From assembly GCF_900465315.1 (NCBI RefSeq), contig NZ_UBIX01000014.1: 64,000 nucleotides of DNA; one strand, written 5' to 3'. The translations under genes were made by a program, and so were the position numbers. This document shows positions 49,821-58,296 of this stretch, one piece after another (position 1 is the first letter of the stretch; every line of letters starts with the position of its first letter). Under the pieces are notes generated by a model that was not told where the DNA came from, ran no database searches, and saw only the letters and a list, made by a program, of their open reading frames with translations. This DNA comes from Asaia bogorensis_B (GTDB lineage Bacteria; Pseudomonadota; Alphaproteobacteria; Acetobacterales; Acetobacteraceae).

Positions 49821-52301
49821 TCAGAAGGCTGCGGCGATCGACCCGATAAACTGCCTTGGCGATGCGACAAAGAGATTGCTGTTGTTATCGCCCGACACCG
49901 ATGCCGCGCCATACACGCCACCGATGTAATTCTTGTCAAAGAGGTTGGTGACGCCAAAGCTTGCCTTGAAATGTTCGGCAAAGCCGATACGGCCGAAATC
50001 ATGAGCGAGAGTCAGATTGGCGAGCCAGTAGGACGGAATGCTCAGATCATTGAGAAATGTCATGGGTCGTGAGCTGATGTAGTTCACGTTGAAGTTGAAC
50101 TGTGTCGCACGCCATGTGTAGGCCAAATTGGCCTTGTACATGTAGGCTGGATAATAGACCTGACGCTTGCCTTTCAGGCTGTAGATCTGACCGCCGTAAT
50201 TGATGCCCGTCCCCTGATAGCGCGCGTTGTTCCAGCTGAAGCTGTTGGTGATTTCGAGCCCCTTGACCGGGCGGATGGCACCGAGGATATCGACCCCATC
50301 CATGGTTTCGCGGCCTACATTCATATAGGCATTACGCGTGTTGTTCGACGTCCCTTCGGTGATCGAAGCCAGACGATTATAGTAATCCGTGTGATAGTAA
50401 TCGACTGTGCCGGTGAAAAAGCTGGTGTCGTAGCGGTAGCCCACAACGTAATTCCAGGTCCGCTCGGGCTTGAGGATTTTCTTGTTCGCGTCAAACACCT
50501 GTTGCGCGGGCTGCGAGGCATTGCCGAGCCCACCCCAGGCCGTGCCGGAAGCAACCTGCGAGTAGTAGTCATAGGCGCGCAGGTTTTCGGCAATATCCCA
50601 GTAGATCTCATGATGATCGAGGAAATGGTAATCGAAGCTGAAATGGGGCAGGAAGGCGCCTGATGTCGTCAGGGAGCCACTGGCAGGGCGTCGATAATAC
50701 GTGTTCCAGCCCTCAGCCTTGAGTTGTTGCGTATAGTCATTTTTCGTGCCGCCATGCGTGGTCTGGGTGAGTGATTTGAAACCCGCCAGCAGTGTCATAC
50801 CCCTGATGATGGTCCAGCGATCCTGCAGGAAGAACTGGAAACTGTTCGAGTTGTAAGTGTCTTCGAACCACGTGGCCCCTGTTCCCTTCCTGAGATCGGA
50901 CATCATGTTGTGGGCGCTGGTTGGGGTGTCCTCGTACAGACGTGCGTTGTAGATCCAGCGATTGTTTTCATACCAGAGCCCACCCTCGACGAGATTATGA
51001 TGCGGCGCTTCGTAGGAAAGCTTCTGCGTAAAGCCGACGCGCTGCATGCCGGCATGGGCCCGTTGCAGCGCCATGGGAACACCACTCACCGTACCATCCG
51101 CCAGAAGCATGGGCACACCGTAGCTTGGGGACGTCACGAAATTATTGGTGCCGCCATAAACACCGCTGGCCACATTTCCATAGGCCACCGTGTCAGAATG
51201 CAGGCGCGTAGAGATATCGAAATGACCGTTGACCGAGGACAGGTAGCTACGCTGGATCTGGGAACCATCCCATGCGTAATTCCCCACCTCGCTGTTGGAG
51301 AGAACGCCCTCATAGCCGGGCGGCACATCATCGGTGAACTGGGCATAATAGGCCCAGAGCTTCGCCTTCTCGTAATCGGGTTTGAGGTAGGTGGTATCGC
51401 GCCCGAGACGCTCCCACATGTTTTTCGTCAGGCTCAGATAATTGGCCTGGGTGAAATTGCCGAACCCGAAGAACCCGGTAATCTTGCCGTGGTCTCCCAC
51501 AGGCTGCACGAGTTTGGCATCGGCCTGCAATTCGCGCTGATAGCCTTCGCCCTTCCAGAGTTTGCTCTCGGTGCGGGCAAAGGACGCATAGAATTTCGTA
51601 CCACTCGGGTTGAGGATACCGCTATCGGCCCTTCCATAAGTGCGAAAGGCGTTATAACTGCCAAAGCTCTGGCTCACCCGACCGCCGGCCTTGTCCGCAG
51701 GGTCGGAGGATGTGTACGTCATGGCGGCGCCCAAAAGCTGCCCCGAGAACGTATCAAGTGAGCCTGCGCCCTGCGAGATGGTCATCCCCGCCAGATCATC
51801 CTGAATCATGGCCTGGGTGATCGATACCCCGTTCTGGTTGGTAAAGCCCTGCGTGCCGAGCGGTATGCCGTCAAGCGTTGCGCCGATCTGTGTTTGCGTG
51901 AAGCCGCGCACGTAAAAGGTATTGGCGGCGGTATCGAGGCCGAAAGCATCGGACGACGTGAAATTGGCCCCGGGTGTGGTGAGAGAAAGGACCTGCATCG
52001 GGTTCGTGCCGGGAATGAAACGATCCATGACGCTGCGCGAAATCGCGACTTCGGCAGCATGGCTGCGCAGGCGCTTGCCGCTGACAGAGATCGACTCTTT
52101 CTGAGCAGGGACGGCCAAGGCAGCAGTCTTTCTGGCCGTTCCGGGTGTCTTTTTGCGTGCCGAAACGGATTTCTCCGCCTTCTGGCTGGCGTGAGACGCG
52201 GCCATGACAAGAGAAGGATTGCAGCCGAGAGATATGAATACCATGAGGAAAGTGCCAGAACGGAGTCTGTTGTCTGGTATCATCACTTTCCATCGACGCA
52301 T
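49821..52301 (-). CDS. TonB-dependent outer-membrane receptor
   Basis: 826 residues with an N-terminal signal (hydrophobic about 13-36), an Ala/Lys linker, TonB-box-like ESISVSGKRLR, a plug starting AEVAISRSVMDRF and a barrel ending SIAAAF. The form of the plug (TTPGANFTSSDAFGLDTAAN) is like receptors for ferric siderophores of the FecA/FhuE branch, tentatively. It converges on the idonate-type dehydrogenase gene, 11 bases apart. A GTAATCA palindrome lies upstream of its start. Confidence 0.9.
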   Translation of the reverse strand: MRRWKVMIPDNRLRSGTFLMVFISLGCNPSLVMAASHASQKAEKSVSARKKTPGTARKTAALAVPAQKESISVSGKRLRSHAAEVAISRSVMDRFIPGTNPMQVLSLTTPGANFTSSDAFGLDTAANTFYVRGFTQTQIGATLDGIPLGTQGFTNQNGVSITQAMIQDDLAGMTISQGAGSLDTFSGQLLGAAMTYTSSDPADKAGGRVSQSFGSYNAFRTYGRADSGILNPSGTKFYASFARTESKLWKGEGYQRELQADAKLVQPVGDHGKITGFFGFGNFTQANYLSLTKNMWERLGRDTTYLKPDYEKAKLWAYYAQFTDDVPPGYEGVLSNSEVGNYAWDGSQIQRSYLSSVNGHFDISTRLHSDTVAYGNVASGVYGGTNNFVTSPSYGVPMLLADGTVSGVPMALQRAHAGMQRVGFTQKLSYEAPHHNLVEGGLWYENNRWIYNARLYEDTPTSAHNMMSDLRKGTGATWFEDTYNSNSFQFFLQDRWTIIRGMTLLAGFKSLTQTTHGGTKNDYTQQLKAEGWNTYYRRPASGSLTTSGAFLPHFSFDYHFLDHHEIYWDIAENLRAYDYYSQVASGTAWGGLGNASQPAQQVFDANKKILKPERTWNYVVGYRYDTSFFTGTVDYYHTDYYNRLASITEGTSNNTRNAYMNVGRETMDGVDILGAIRPVKGLEITNSFSWNNARYQGTGINYGGQIYSLKGKRQVYYPAYMYKANLAYTWRATQFNFNVNYISSRPMTFLNDLSIPSYWLANLTLAHDFGRIGFAEHFKASFGVTNLFDKNYIGGVYGAASVSGDNNSNLFVASPRQFIGSIAAAF

Positions 52302-52313
52302 GATCGCTTTTTC

Positions 52314-52338
52314 CGTAATCAGTTTCTTTATGATTACG
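52314..52338. promoter_or_regulatory. Inverted repeat upstream of a TonB receptor
   Basis: CGTAATCA (52314-52321) and TGATTACG (52331-52338) form a perfect 8-bp inverted repeat with a 9-base AT-rich spacer, 12 bases upstream of the receptor start. It could be a repressor operator or mRNA leader hairpin. Confidence 0.4.
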
Positions 52339-52434
52339 ATAAAATGACGATATCGAAATGGTCAATCGCTTTTCGTTACGGGAAGTCACCAAATTTCCGG
52401 GTTCGTGCCGGGGTCTCAGGCAAGTGCGCCTGCG

Positions 52435-53505
52435 TCACGCTCTCTCGCTGGCACCGACAATCAGGCCTTGCCTGTCCACCACCAGCACCACGATCTCACA
52501 GTCTGGATAATCAAGCGTTTTGCGGGCGGTGGCGCAGGCCGCTTCGGCAATGAGGTTGCCAAGCCTTTCATCAGCGAGGGCGGCGTAGCCCTGCGCAATG
52601 GTCTTGGCTGCGTCGAGTTGTGCCATGCGGGAGGCGGATAAGCCCAAGGGTGCGGCGATGCTGCGTAGCGCGGCCGGATTGGCCAGGGTGCGGCTGGAAT
52701 GCAGATCGAGATGGCCCTCAGCCAGCTTGGTCATCTTCGCAATACCGCCAGCGAGAGTCAGGCGCGGCACCGGATGCCGATGGAGATATTTCAGCAAGCC
52801 ACCCGCAAAATCACCCATCTCGATGAGGGCGGCCTCACTCACTCCGTAGCGCAACCGCGCAGCATTTTCCGAGGTCGCGCCGGTGCTCGCCACGATATGG
52901 GGGAGATTAAGAGCGCGTGCGACATCAATGCCGCGATGAATCGAATGGATCCAGGCCGAGCAGGAATAGGGTATGACAATGCCGGTCGTTCCCAGAACGG
53001 AGAGACCGCCAATGATGCCAAGGCGAGCATTGAGCGTCTGTCTGGCCAGCATTTCACCATCGGCAATCGAGACCGTCACGATGGCATCCGCCCCTTCTGG
53101 TGTGACCTGCAGGAGTGCTGCGCGGATCATCTGTCGGGGCACCGGGTTGATGGCGGGCTCTCCCGGCGGCAGAGGCAGGCCGGGCTGGGTGATGGTGCCA
53201 ACGCCTTCGCCTGCGCGAAAGGTGACACCCGCGCCCGCAGAGGCTTGCTCTACCGTCACGCGCATTATGGCACCATGGGTCACATCCGGGTCGTCACCGG
53301 CATCCTTGATCACACTGGCCCATGCGGTTCGGCCGTCTTTCCCATGCCCGTTGAGCGCAAAACACGCTTCCTTGCCGCCGGGCAGGCTGATCGTCACCGG
53401 GTCGGGGCAGATATCGTGCCGCAGCAGAGACCAGGCTGCCTTGGCTGCTGCCGTAGCGCAGCTTCCGGTTGTCCATCCGCGACGCAGGGCCGTGGCTTGC
53501 GTCAT
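52435..53505 (-). CDS. cbiD: Cobalt-precorrin-5B C1-methyltransferase CbiD
   Basis: 356 residues from the ATG at 53505; an ATG at 53541 is also possible but sits directly against an AGGAGGT, too close for that site to serve it. RRGWTTGSCATAAAKAA, GEGVGTITQPGLPLPPGEPAINPVPR (cited: GVGTITQPGLPLPPGE) and the methyltransferase core with GGLSVLGTTGIVIPYS identify CbiD. It methylates C1 of cobalt-precorrin-5B in the anaerobic B12 pathway. No other corrinoid gene is adjacent, so it is an orphan within this window. Confidence 0.94.
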   Translation of the reverse strand: MTQATALRRGWTTGSCATAAAKAAWSLLRHDICPDPVTISLPGGKEACFALNGHGKDGRTAWASVIKDAGDDPDVTHGAIMRVTVEQASAGAGVTFRAGEGVGTITQPGLPLPPGEPAINPVPRQMIRAALLQVTPEGADAIVTVSIADGEMLARQTLNARLGIIGGLSVLGTTGIVIPYSCSAWIHSIHRGIDVARALNLPHIVASTGATSENAARLRYGVSEAALIEMGDFAGGLLKYLHRHPVPRLTLAGGIAKMTKLAEGHLDLHSSRTLANPAALRSIAAPLGLSASRMAQLDAAKTIAQGYAALADERLGNLIAEAACATARKTLDYPDCEIVVLVVDRQGLIVGASERA

Positions 53506-53698
53506 GACGGCGTTGGCTCCTCTCATTGCGGGGGAGGACATACCTCCTGTTGCAGGTCTGTGTGTTCTTTACATAGACGGCCCCGCGCCGCCAGTGCGGC
53601 GTGGTGGAGCGATAGCGACGGAAAGGCGCACGTCTTGTCTGGGGCGCTCAATAATGCGGACGTAACAATTCTCTCTGTATTGGCTGGATAACACGGCT

Positions 53699-54649
53699 AT
53701 GGTTGGTGGCTTCTCCCGCAAGAAGGAAACACTGACCATTCCCGCGCCCGTTCTTCTCACCATTGTTGTGGTTCTCGCTCTGTTCCTCGTCTTCTGTCTG
53801 CTGTTCGGCGGGATCATGATCGTGCCCGGGCGGATGGTTTACGTCACCGAGTTTCTCGGCAAGCCGCAGCGCAAGCTTCTCGAAAGCGGCCTTCACTTCC
53901 GTATTCCGTTGCTGACACGCGTTTCGTACAAGGTGTCCCTCCAGCAGATGCAGGTAGAGACCTCTTCCGAGGTCAAGACGCTGGATGACGTGTTCATCGA
54001 GATACGCTGGGTGCTGCTTTACAGTGTCCGTGATGACAGCGAGGCCGTGTTCAACTACGCCTACAAGGTATCGCAGCCCGTCAAGCGTCTGGTCTTTCGG
54101 GTCGAGAATGAGATCCGGCAGATTGCGTCCACGATGACGCTGGCCGCGCTCTACTCGCAACGCAACGAGATTGCCCGCCGCGTCATTGCCGATCAGGTGG
54201 CCGATGCCCTTGAATCGGGTCTCGATATCCATGGCGTTACGATCGAGCAGCCCATGCCGCCGCGCGAGATTCAAGAGGCCATGAACAACAAGCTGGCCGC
54301 CATTGCGCGCAAGGACGCCGCGCAGGCTGAAGCCGAGGCTGAAATGGTGCGGCGCGTTGGTATTGCCCGCGCCGAGGCCGAGAGCAAGAAGCTGCAGGGT
54401 GAGGGTATAGCTAATGAACGCAAGGCGATTGCGGCAGGGTTTGCCGAGGCGGCGGAGCTGTTTCGCCAGAGCGTGCCGGGTGTGAGTGAAGAAGCGATCC
54501 TGACCCTCATGCAGAATGTCAATCAGGCCGATATGGTGGTGACAGCCAGCCGCTCGGGCAAGGCGACCGTCATCTTTGTTCCAACCGACATGAATGTTGG
54601 TCAGATCGCCGCGGCCACGTCAGGGCAATTCGTCTCATCAATCGTCTGA
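53699..54649 (+). CDS. SPFH/Band-7 domain membrane protein
   Basis: 316 residues with one N-terminal membrane segment (about 16-43), the SPFH/Band-7 core (about 44-205, including LESGLHFRIPLLTRVSYKVSLQQ, cited: GLHFRIPLLTRV) and an Ala/Glu-rich coiled coil (EEAQAEAEAEMVRRVGIARAE region). Stomatin-like proteins assemble rings at the inner membrane and often guard membrane proteases. No NfeD or protease gene is adjacent. The opposite-strand frame at 53648-54274 is an artefact. Confidence 0.9.
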   Translation: MVGGFSRKKETLTIPAPVLLTIVVVLALFLVFCLLFGGIMIVPGRMVYVTEFLGKPQRKLLESGLHFRIPLLTRVSYKVSLQQMQVETSSEVKTLDDVFIEIRWVLLYSVRDDSEAVFNYAYKVSQPVKRLVFRVENEIRQIASTMTLAALYSQRNEIARRVIADQVADALESGLDIHGVTIEQPMPPREIQEAMNNKLAAIARKDAAQAEAEAEMVRRVGIARAEAESKKLQGEGIANERKAIAAGFAEAAELFRQSVPGVSEEAILTLMQNVNQADMVVTASRSGKATVIFVPTDMNVGQIAAATSGQFVSSIV

Positions 54650-54670
54650 TCTGAACGCGACAAATGCGGA

Positions 54671-56107
54671 TCATGGGGGTGTGGGGTGCCCCTGACCGTC
54701 AGCAGGGGCGTCGGTCAGGGTGTTGAGAAAATCCACAATCCTGTCACGTTCGGCCTCCGTCAGGGCAGGTTTGTCACGCGGCCCGAAAGGCGCGTCATTC
54801 CTGTCGACATTGGCGCGGTATTGCCTGGGCAGATCGTCATAAAGGGCGACCGTTCCGTCTCTGTTGCGACGATAGAAGCGCGCGGGCTCGATATCGCGCA
54901 GCACATAGAAATCCATTACCTCACGCAGGGTAGTGAACACGCCATTATGGAAAAAATGCCGACGCGTGGCGCTGTTGCGCAGTGAGGGAGTGCGAAAGAA
55001 CCCGCAATAGCCAGAAGCGGCGCCGATATCGGTCCGGCCGGCAGCGCACAGACCCAGATCCACACTGCCGGGCAGGGCGAGTTTCTGTCGTGGCGCGGCA
55101 AGGGCCTCGTATTGATGATCGGTGAAAAGCGGTGGTCGCCCCTCCGCATCGACCGTGCTGAGATGACAGGCGGCGCAATTTCCCTTTTGCGGATCATTGA
55201 AGAGCGTCAGACCCTCGGCTTCATGGGGTGTCAGACGCGCCTTGCCCTCAAGCCAGGCATCATAGCGGCTGGAGTATGGGTGAAAGCCGGGAGATTCAAT
55301 CTGGTATCGGGCAAGGGCAAAGAGGGCTTCAGCGACCAGCATGTCATCGGAGGCTGAGCCACCGACCAGTGCCATCAATGCCTTCGTGTAGGGTGCATGG
55401 CGCAAGCGCTGCACGACATCAGCCTGGGTGGCAGCCATTTCGCGCGGATCGAAAAGTGGACCCGCTGCCTGCGCCTGTAGCGTATCGGCCCGACCGTCCC
55501 AGAATAATCCGCCCTGAGGCACGAGGGCCAGGGCAGAGGCCGCCGTGTTGCCGGCGGATTTGGCTGCGTGCGGCGTCTGTGGGCCTGCCTGCGCAGGAGC
55601 GGCGGGTGCGGCCTCGCTGGTGGCATCATCCGGCCCGACACTGAAGGGCGGCTGGCGCTCCCGATAGGTGAGAGACGGCACCGCCCTCACGCCGGCAGCG
55701 TGCATCGTCCGCCCCCCGCGGGCAAATACACGGTCATCATCGGGCGCGTAATGAGCCTTTGGCACATGGCAGGAAGCGCAGGAAAGCTGCCCCGACCCCG
55801 AGAGTTTGGGGTCGTTGAACAGATCGCGGCCCAGTCGGGCCATCGCGGAAAGGGGCGCTGTTGCCGGACGCAGGAGCGTGACGGGGCAGGGATTGCTGCC
55901 ATCGGCACGTATGCTGCACTCAGGTGCGGCGCTTTGCGAGGCGGCAAGGGCCAGACCGGGATGACAGCCCAGCATCCAGACGGCCCCGACCCAAAGTGGG
56001 AAAATCCGCTGGATCAGACGAGTACGCCCCCCTTGCAAAGGCCTTGGTAAATCAGTGCGGGGTGTAGCGAATGCAGGCGATTTTTCAGAAGACCGTCGGC
56101 GCATCAT
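54671..56107 (-). CDS. Di-haem cytochrome c peroxidase-family protein
   Basis: 478 residues from an ATG at 56107 (a second ATG follows directly); the earlier frame start at 56236 lies deep in the upstream gene. A hydrophobic signal (LIQRIFPLWVGAVWMLGC, slightly late at about residues 32-49) precedes two haem sites: CASCH near residue 110 and CAACH near residue 310, with LFNDPKLSGSG and the MauG/CcpA-type block GGLFWDGRAD. An insertion of about 40 residues (Ala/Pro-rich, TSEAAPAAPAQAGPQTPHAA) separates parts of the first domain. It overlaps the AcpA-like gene by 23 bases and would act in the periplasm on peroxide or another oxidant. Confidence 0.88.
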   Translation of the reverse strand: MMRRRSSEKSPAFATPRTDLPRPLQGGRTRLIQRIFPLWVGAVWMLGCHPGLALAASQSAAPECSIRADGSNPCPVTLLRPATAPLSAMARLGRDLFNDPKLSGSGQLSCASCHVPKAHYAPDDDRVFARGGRTMHAAGVRAVPSLTYRERQPPFSVGPDDATSEAAPAAPAQAGPQTPHAAKSAGNTAASALALVPQGGLFWDGRADTLQAQAAGPLFDPREMAATQADVVQRLRHAPYTKALMALVGGSASDDMLVAEALFALARYQIESPGFHPYSSRYDAWLEGKARLTPHEAEGLTLFNDPQKGNCAACHLSTVDAEGRPPLFTDHQYEALAAPRQKLALPGSVDLGLCAAGRTDIGAASGYCGFFRTPSLRNSATRRHFFHNGVFTTLREVMDFYVLRDIEPARFYRRNRDGTVALYDDLPRQYRANVDRNDAPFGPRDKPALTEAERDRIVDFLNTLTDAPADGQGHPTPP

Positions 56108-57797
56108 GCAGGATCGAGCCGTCTCTGGGGGCAAGATAGAGCGGCGACAGGTCAGGCTGTCTTTTGAAGTCGAACAGCGTATCGAGATCGTTCGCGTCCT
56201 GATCGAATGATCCGCCACCCAGGCGCGCCCCGGCAAGCCAGTTATTCTCGATAAAGCGCAGGACTGAACTCTGGGTCAGCAGGGTATGGTCAATTGCATT
56301 ACGGCGTGCCCAGGGGGAGAGAACCAGAAGCGGCGTCCTCGTGCCCGGACCGCATCGCCCGTTGACCGGTTTGCCCTTCAGCCCGGCAGGGGCAGGCGCG
56401 TTGCCGCACTGGCCGGGGCCATCCAGCTGATCGGCCTGCGGGTCATGAGAGCTGTGCTGAGGTTTGACGAAGGCATGGTCATACCAGCCATCTGAGTCAT
56501 CATAGGCGATGATGATGGCCGTGTCTTTCCATTCAGGACGGGACTGGATGAAGTTGACCAGACGTACCACGCCTTCCTGCTCGTCCAGCGGGTTGGAATA
56601 GCCCGCATGGGCATCCTGAAAGGCGGGAAGTTTGAGGAACGACACCGCAGGCATATGACCGGCCCGTGTGGCAGTGATGAAATCCTCGAGATCATACTGG
56701 TGGTTGGCGGGGTCTTTCGTCCTGCCGTCCATGCCAAGCGTCTGACCAATGGCCGCAACACCCGAGGGGCGCAGATGTTTGGGATTGGCGGTGGAGGGAT
56801 AATACTGGAACCAGTTGTGATGAGGAATGTAATCCACCACTGTCTGGGCGACGATGCTTGAATAGGTGGCGCGCTGGCACCCGGTTGTTCCGTTGCGGTT
56901 GCGGGCAGACAGATCAAATCCGGCCATGAAGCCGCCCCAGCTTACGCCTTTTGCCGTCAGCAGATCACCGATATTACGGCCTTCCATCCAGACCTGCTCA
57001 CCGGGAAGCGAACAGACGTCTCCGCTGGGGTCGATATCGTTGATCATGGTCATACGCCCCTGATCATCCGCTCCCGCCCCGCCGTTGCCTGACCCATCGG
57101 GGATAAAGGGCGAGGGATGCTCGCGTGTGCTTCGTTTCTCGGCCGAGGCCGTGATATGCAGACCGTTGGTCTGACCCGAAACGATTTCGAGCGCACCGGG
57201 CGTGGAGGGACCATAGGTATCGGTAAAGGCATTATCGCTCATGGCAAAACGCTGTGCGTAGCGCCAGAGGGCGGTAACCGTGTTGCCATCGAAATAGCCC
57301 ATGACCTGACCGCGCGTGGCAAAAGCCCCGACACCGCCGGGTGAGGCCCTGCCGGTGTGAAGCGGAAACAGATCGGCCTTGCCGCCATTATAGGCCATCT
57401 GTTCGGCCGTATAGCCGTGATTCTGGTCGGCCGTGCTGGCCTGCGTCCGGTCCAGCCGGAAGGGCAGCGCTGCGTCCGCACCATTGGCCGGGTTGGTGTT
57501 GGGGTTATGGGTCAGAAGATTGGCGCGCAGAAGGGTATTCGCAGGCGGTGTGCCAAGCTGCGGCAGGAAAATCGGCTCACCTTCGAGATTGGCTGCCTGG
57601 GGATAGGTGGCGAAATAATGATCGAAGGAAACGTTTTCATCGAAAATGACGACCACATGCTTGATGGGTGTCCTGGTCTGAAATCCTTCCGCCGCATCGC
57701 GGACAATCTGCGCCTGTGCCGGTTTCGCAACAAGGCTCGGGCTCAGGCAGGTCAGGGCAAGGAGGGCGGCGGCGAGAGAACGTGTCGGACGAGTCAT
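56085..57797 (-). CDS. AcpA-type acid phosphatase / phospholipase C family protein
   Basis: 570 residues from the ATG at 57797 with a Sec signal ending at PAQA (about residue 29). HVVVIFDENVSFDHYFATYP carries the metal and nucleophile-region Asn/Glu of the phosphoesterase family, and DDSDGWYDHAFV and TRTPLLVLSPWARRN are further hallmarks. Francisella AcpA (acid phosphatase) and non-haemolytic phospholipase C belong here. It may release phosphate from phospholipids or phosphomonoesters in the periplasm. The downstream peroxidase gene overlaps its 3' end. Confidence 0.92.
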   Translation of the reverse strand: MTRPTRSLAAALLALTCLSPSLVAKPAQAQIVRDAAEGFQTRTPIKHVVVIFDENVSFDHYFATYPQAANLEGEPIFLPQLGTPPANTLLRANLLTHNPNTNPANGADAALPFRLDRTQASTADQNHGYTAEQMAYNGGKADLFPLHTGRASPGGVGAFATRGQVMGYFDGNTVTALWRYAQRFAMSDNAFTDTYGPSTPGALEIVSGQTNGLHITASAEKRSTREHPSPFIPDGSGNGGAGADDQGRMTMINDIDPSGDVCSLPGEQVWMEGRNIGDLLTAKGVSWGGFMAGFDLSARNRNGTTGCQRATYSSIVAQTVVDYIPHHNWFQYYPSTANPKHLRPSGVAAIGQTLGMDGRTKDPANHQYDLEDFITATRAGHMPAVSFLKLPAFQDAHAGYSNPLDEQEGVVRLVNFIQSRPEWKDTAIIIAYDDSDGWYDHAFVKPQHSSHDPQADQLDGPGQCGNAPAPAGLKGKPVNGRCGPGTRTPLLVLSPWARRNAIDHTLLTQSSVLRFIENNWLAGARLGGGSFDQDANDLDTLFDFKRQPDLSPLYLAPRDGSILHDAPTVF

Positions 57798-57882
57798 GAT
57801 CAACGGCGATAACATCTGTTCAGCGAGGAGAGAAGCGGCCTTTTGTCTGAAGCGTGGGGCCGGATATAAAGCGGGTCACGCC

Positions 57883-58053
57883 TCAGGTCTGGTCATCCTC
57901 ACGCAGGGGCTCTTCATCGAGAGCCATGAGCGCGCCGCGACGCGATTGCAGGGAAATGGCTGTCAGACGGTGCTCACGCCATGCCGCAACAAGCGTCTGG
58001 CGCCAGCGATCTGAAGGGGCTGAGGATCTGTCGTGCTGAAGCTGAAGTTCCAT
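57883..58053 (-). CDS. 56-residue hypothetical protein
   Basis: An ATG at 58053 with an ideal AAGGAG ribosome site seven bases upstream opens a 56-residue frame, basic in the middle (DRWRQTLVAAWREHRLTAIS) and acidic at the end (DEEPLREDDQ). The predicted helical centre with W and R repeats could bind nucleic acid or a partner. No family is recognised. It lies upstream of the AcpA-like gene on the same strand, 86 bases away. Confidence 0.5.
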   Translation of the reverse strand: MELQLQHDRSSAPSDRWRQTLVAAWREHRLTAISLQSRRGALMALDEEPLREDDQT

Positions 58054-58296
58054 AGACCTGCTCCTTTTCCAGAAGAGTGCCGGGTTACGGCGCCTCGATA
58101 AAGGATTCCCGAGAGCCGGTGTGTGACCGTTCCATGAATTCGCCCCAGCAGAGCATTTCGCCCGTCTGATTATTTCGACAGTCTGCCGTAGCAACACTTC
58201 TGCGGGAGGTCCGTGGGTGCCTGCTGTTCAGGCTGTTCGCTCGCCAGCTAATCTTCTGTCCGAGCTTGATCCGTCCGAGCTCACGGAGAAAAACTG
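58054..58296. other. Divergent intergenic region
   Basis: The 243 bases between the small minus-strand gene and the plus-strand DUF1963-like gene must contain both promoters. No clear -35/-10 pair or palindrome stands out; a GGAGAAAAACTG ribosome site precedes the plus-strand ATG. Confidence 0.35.
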
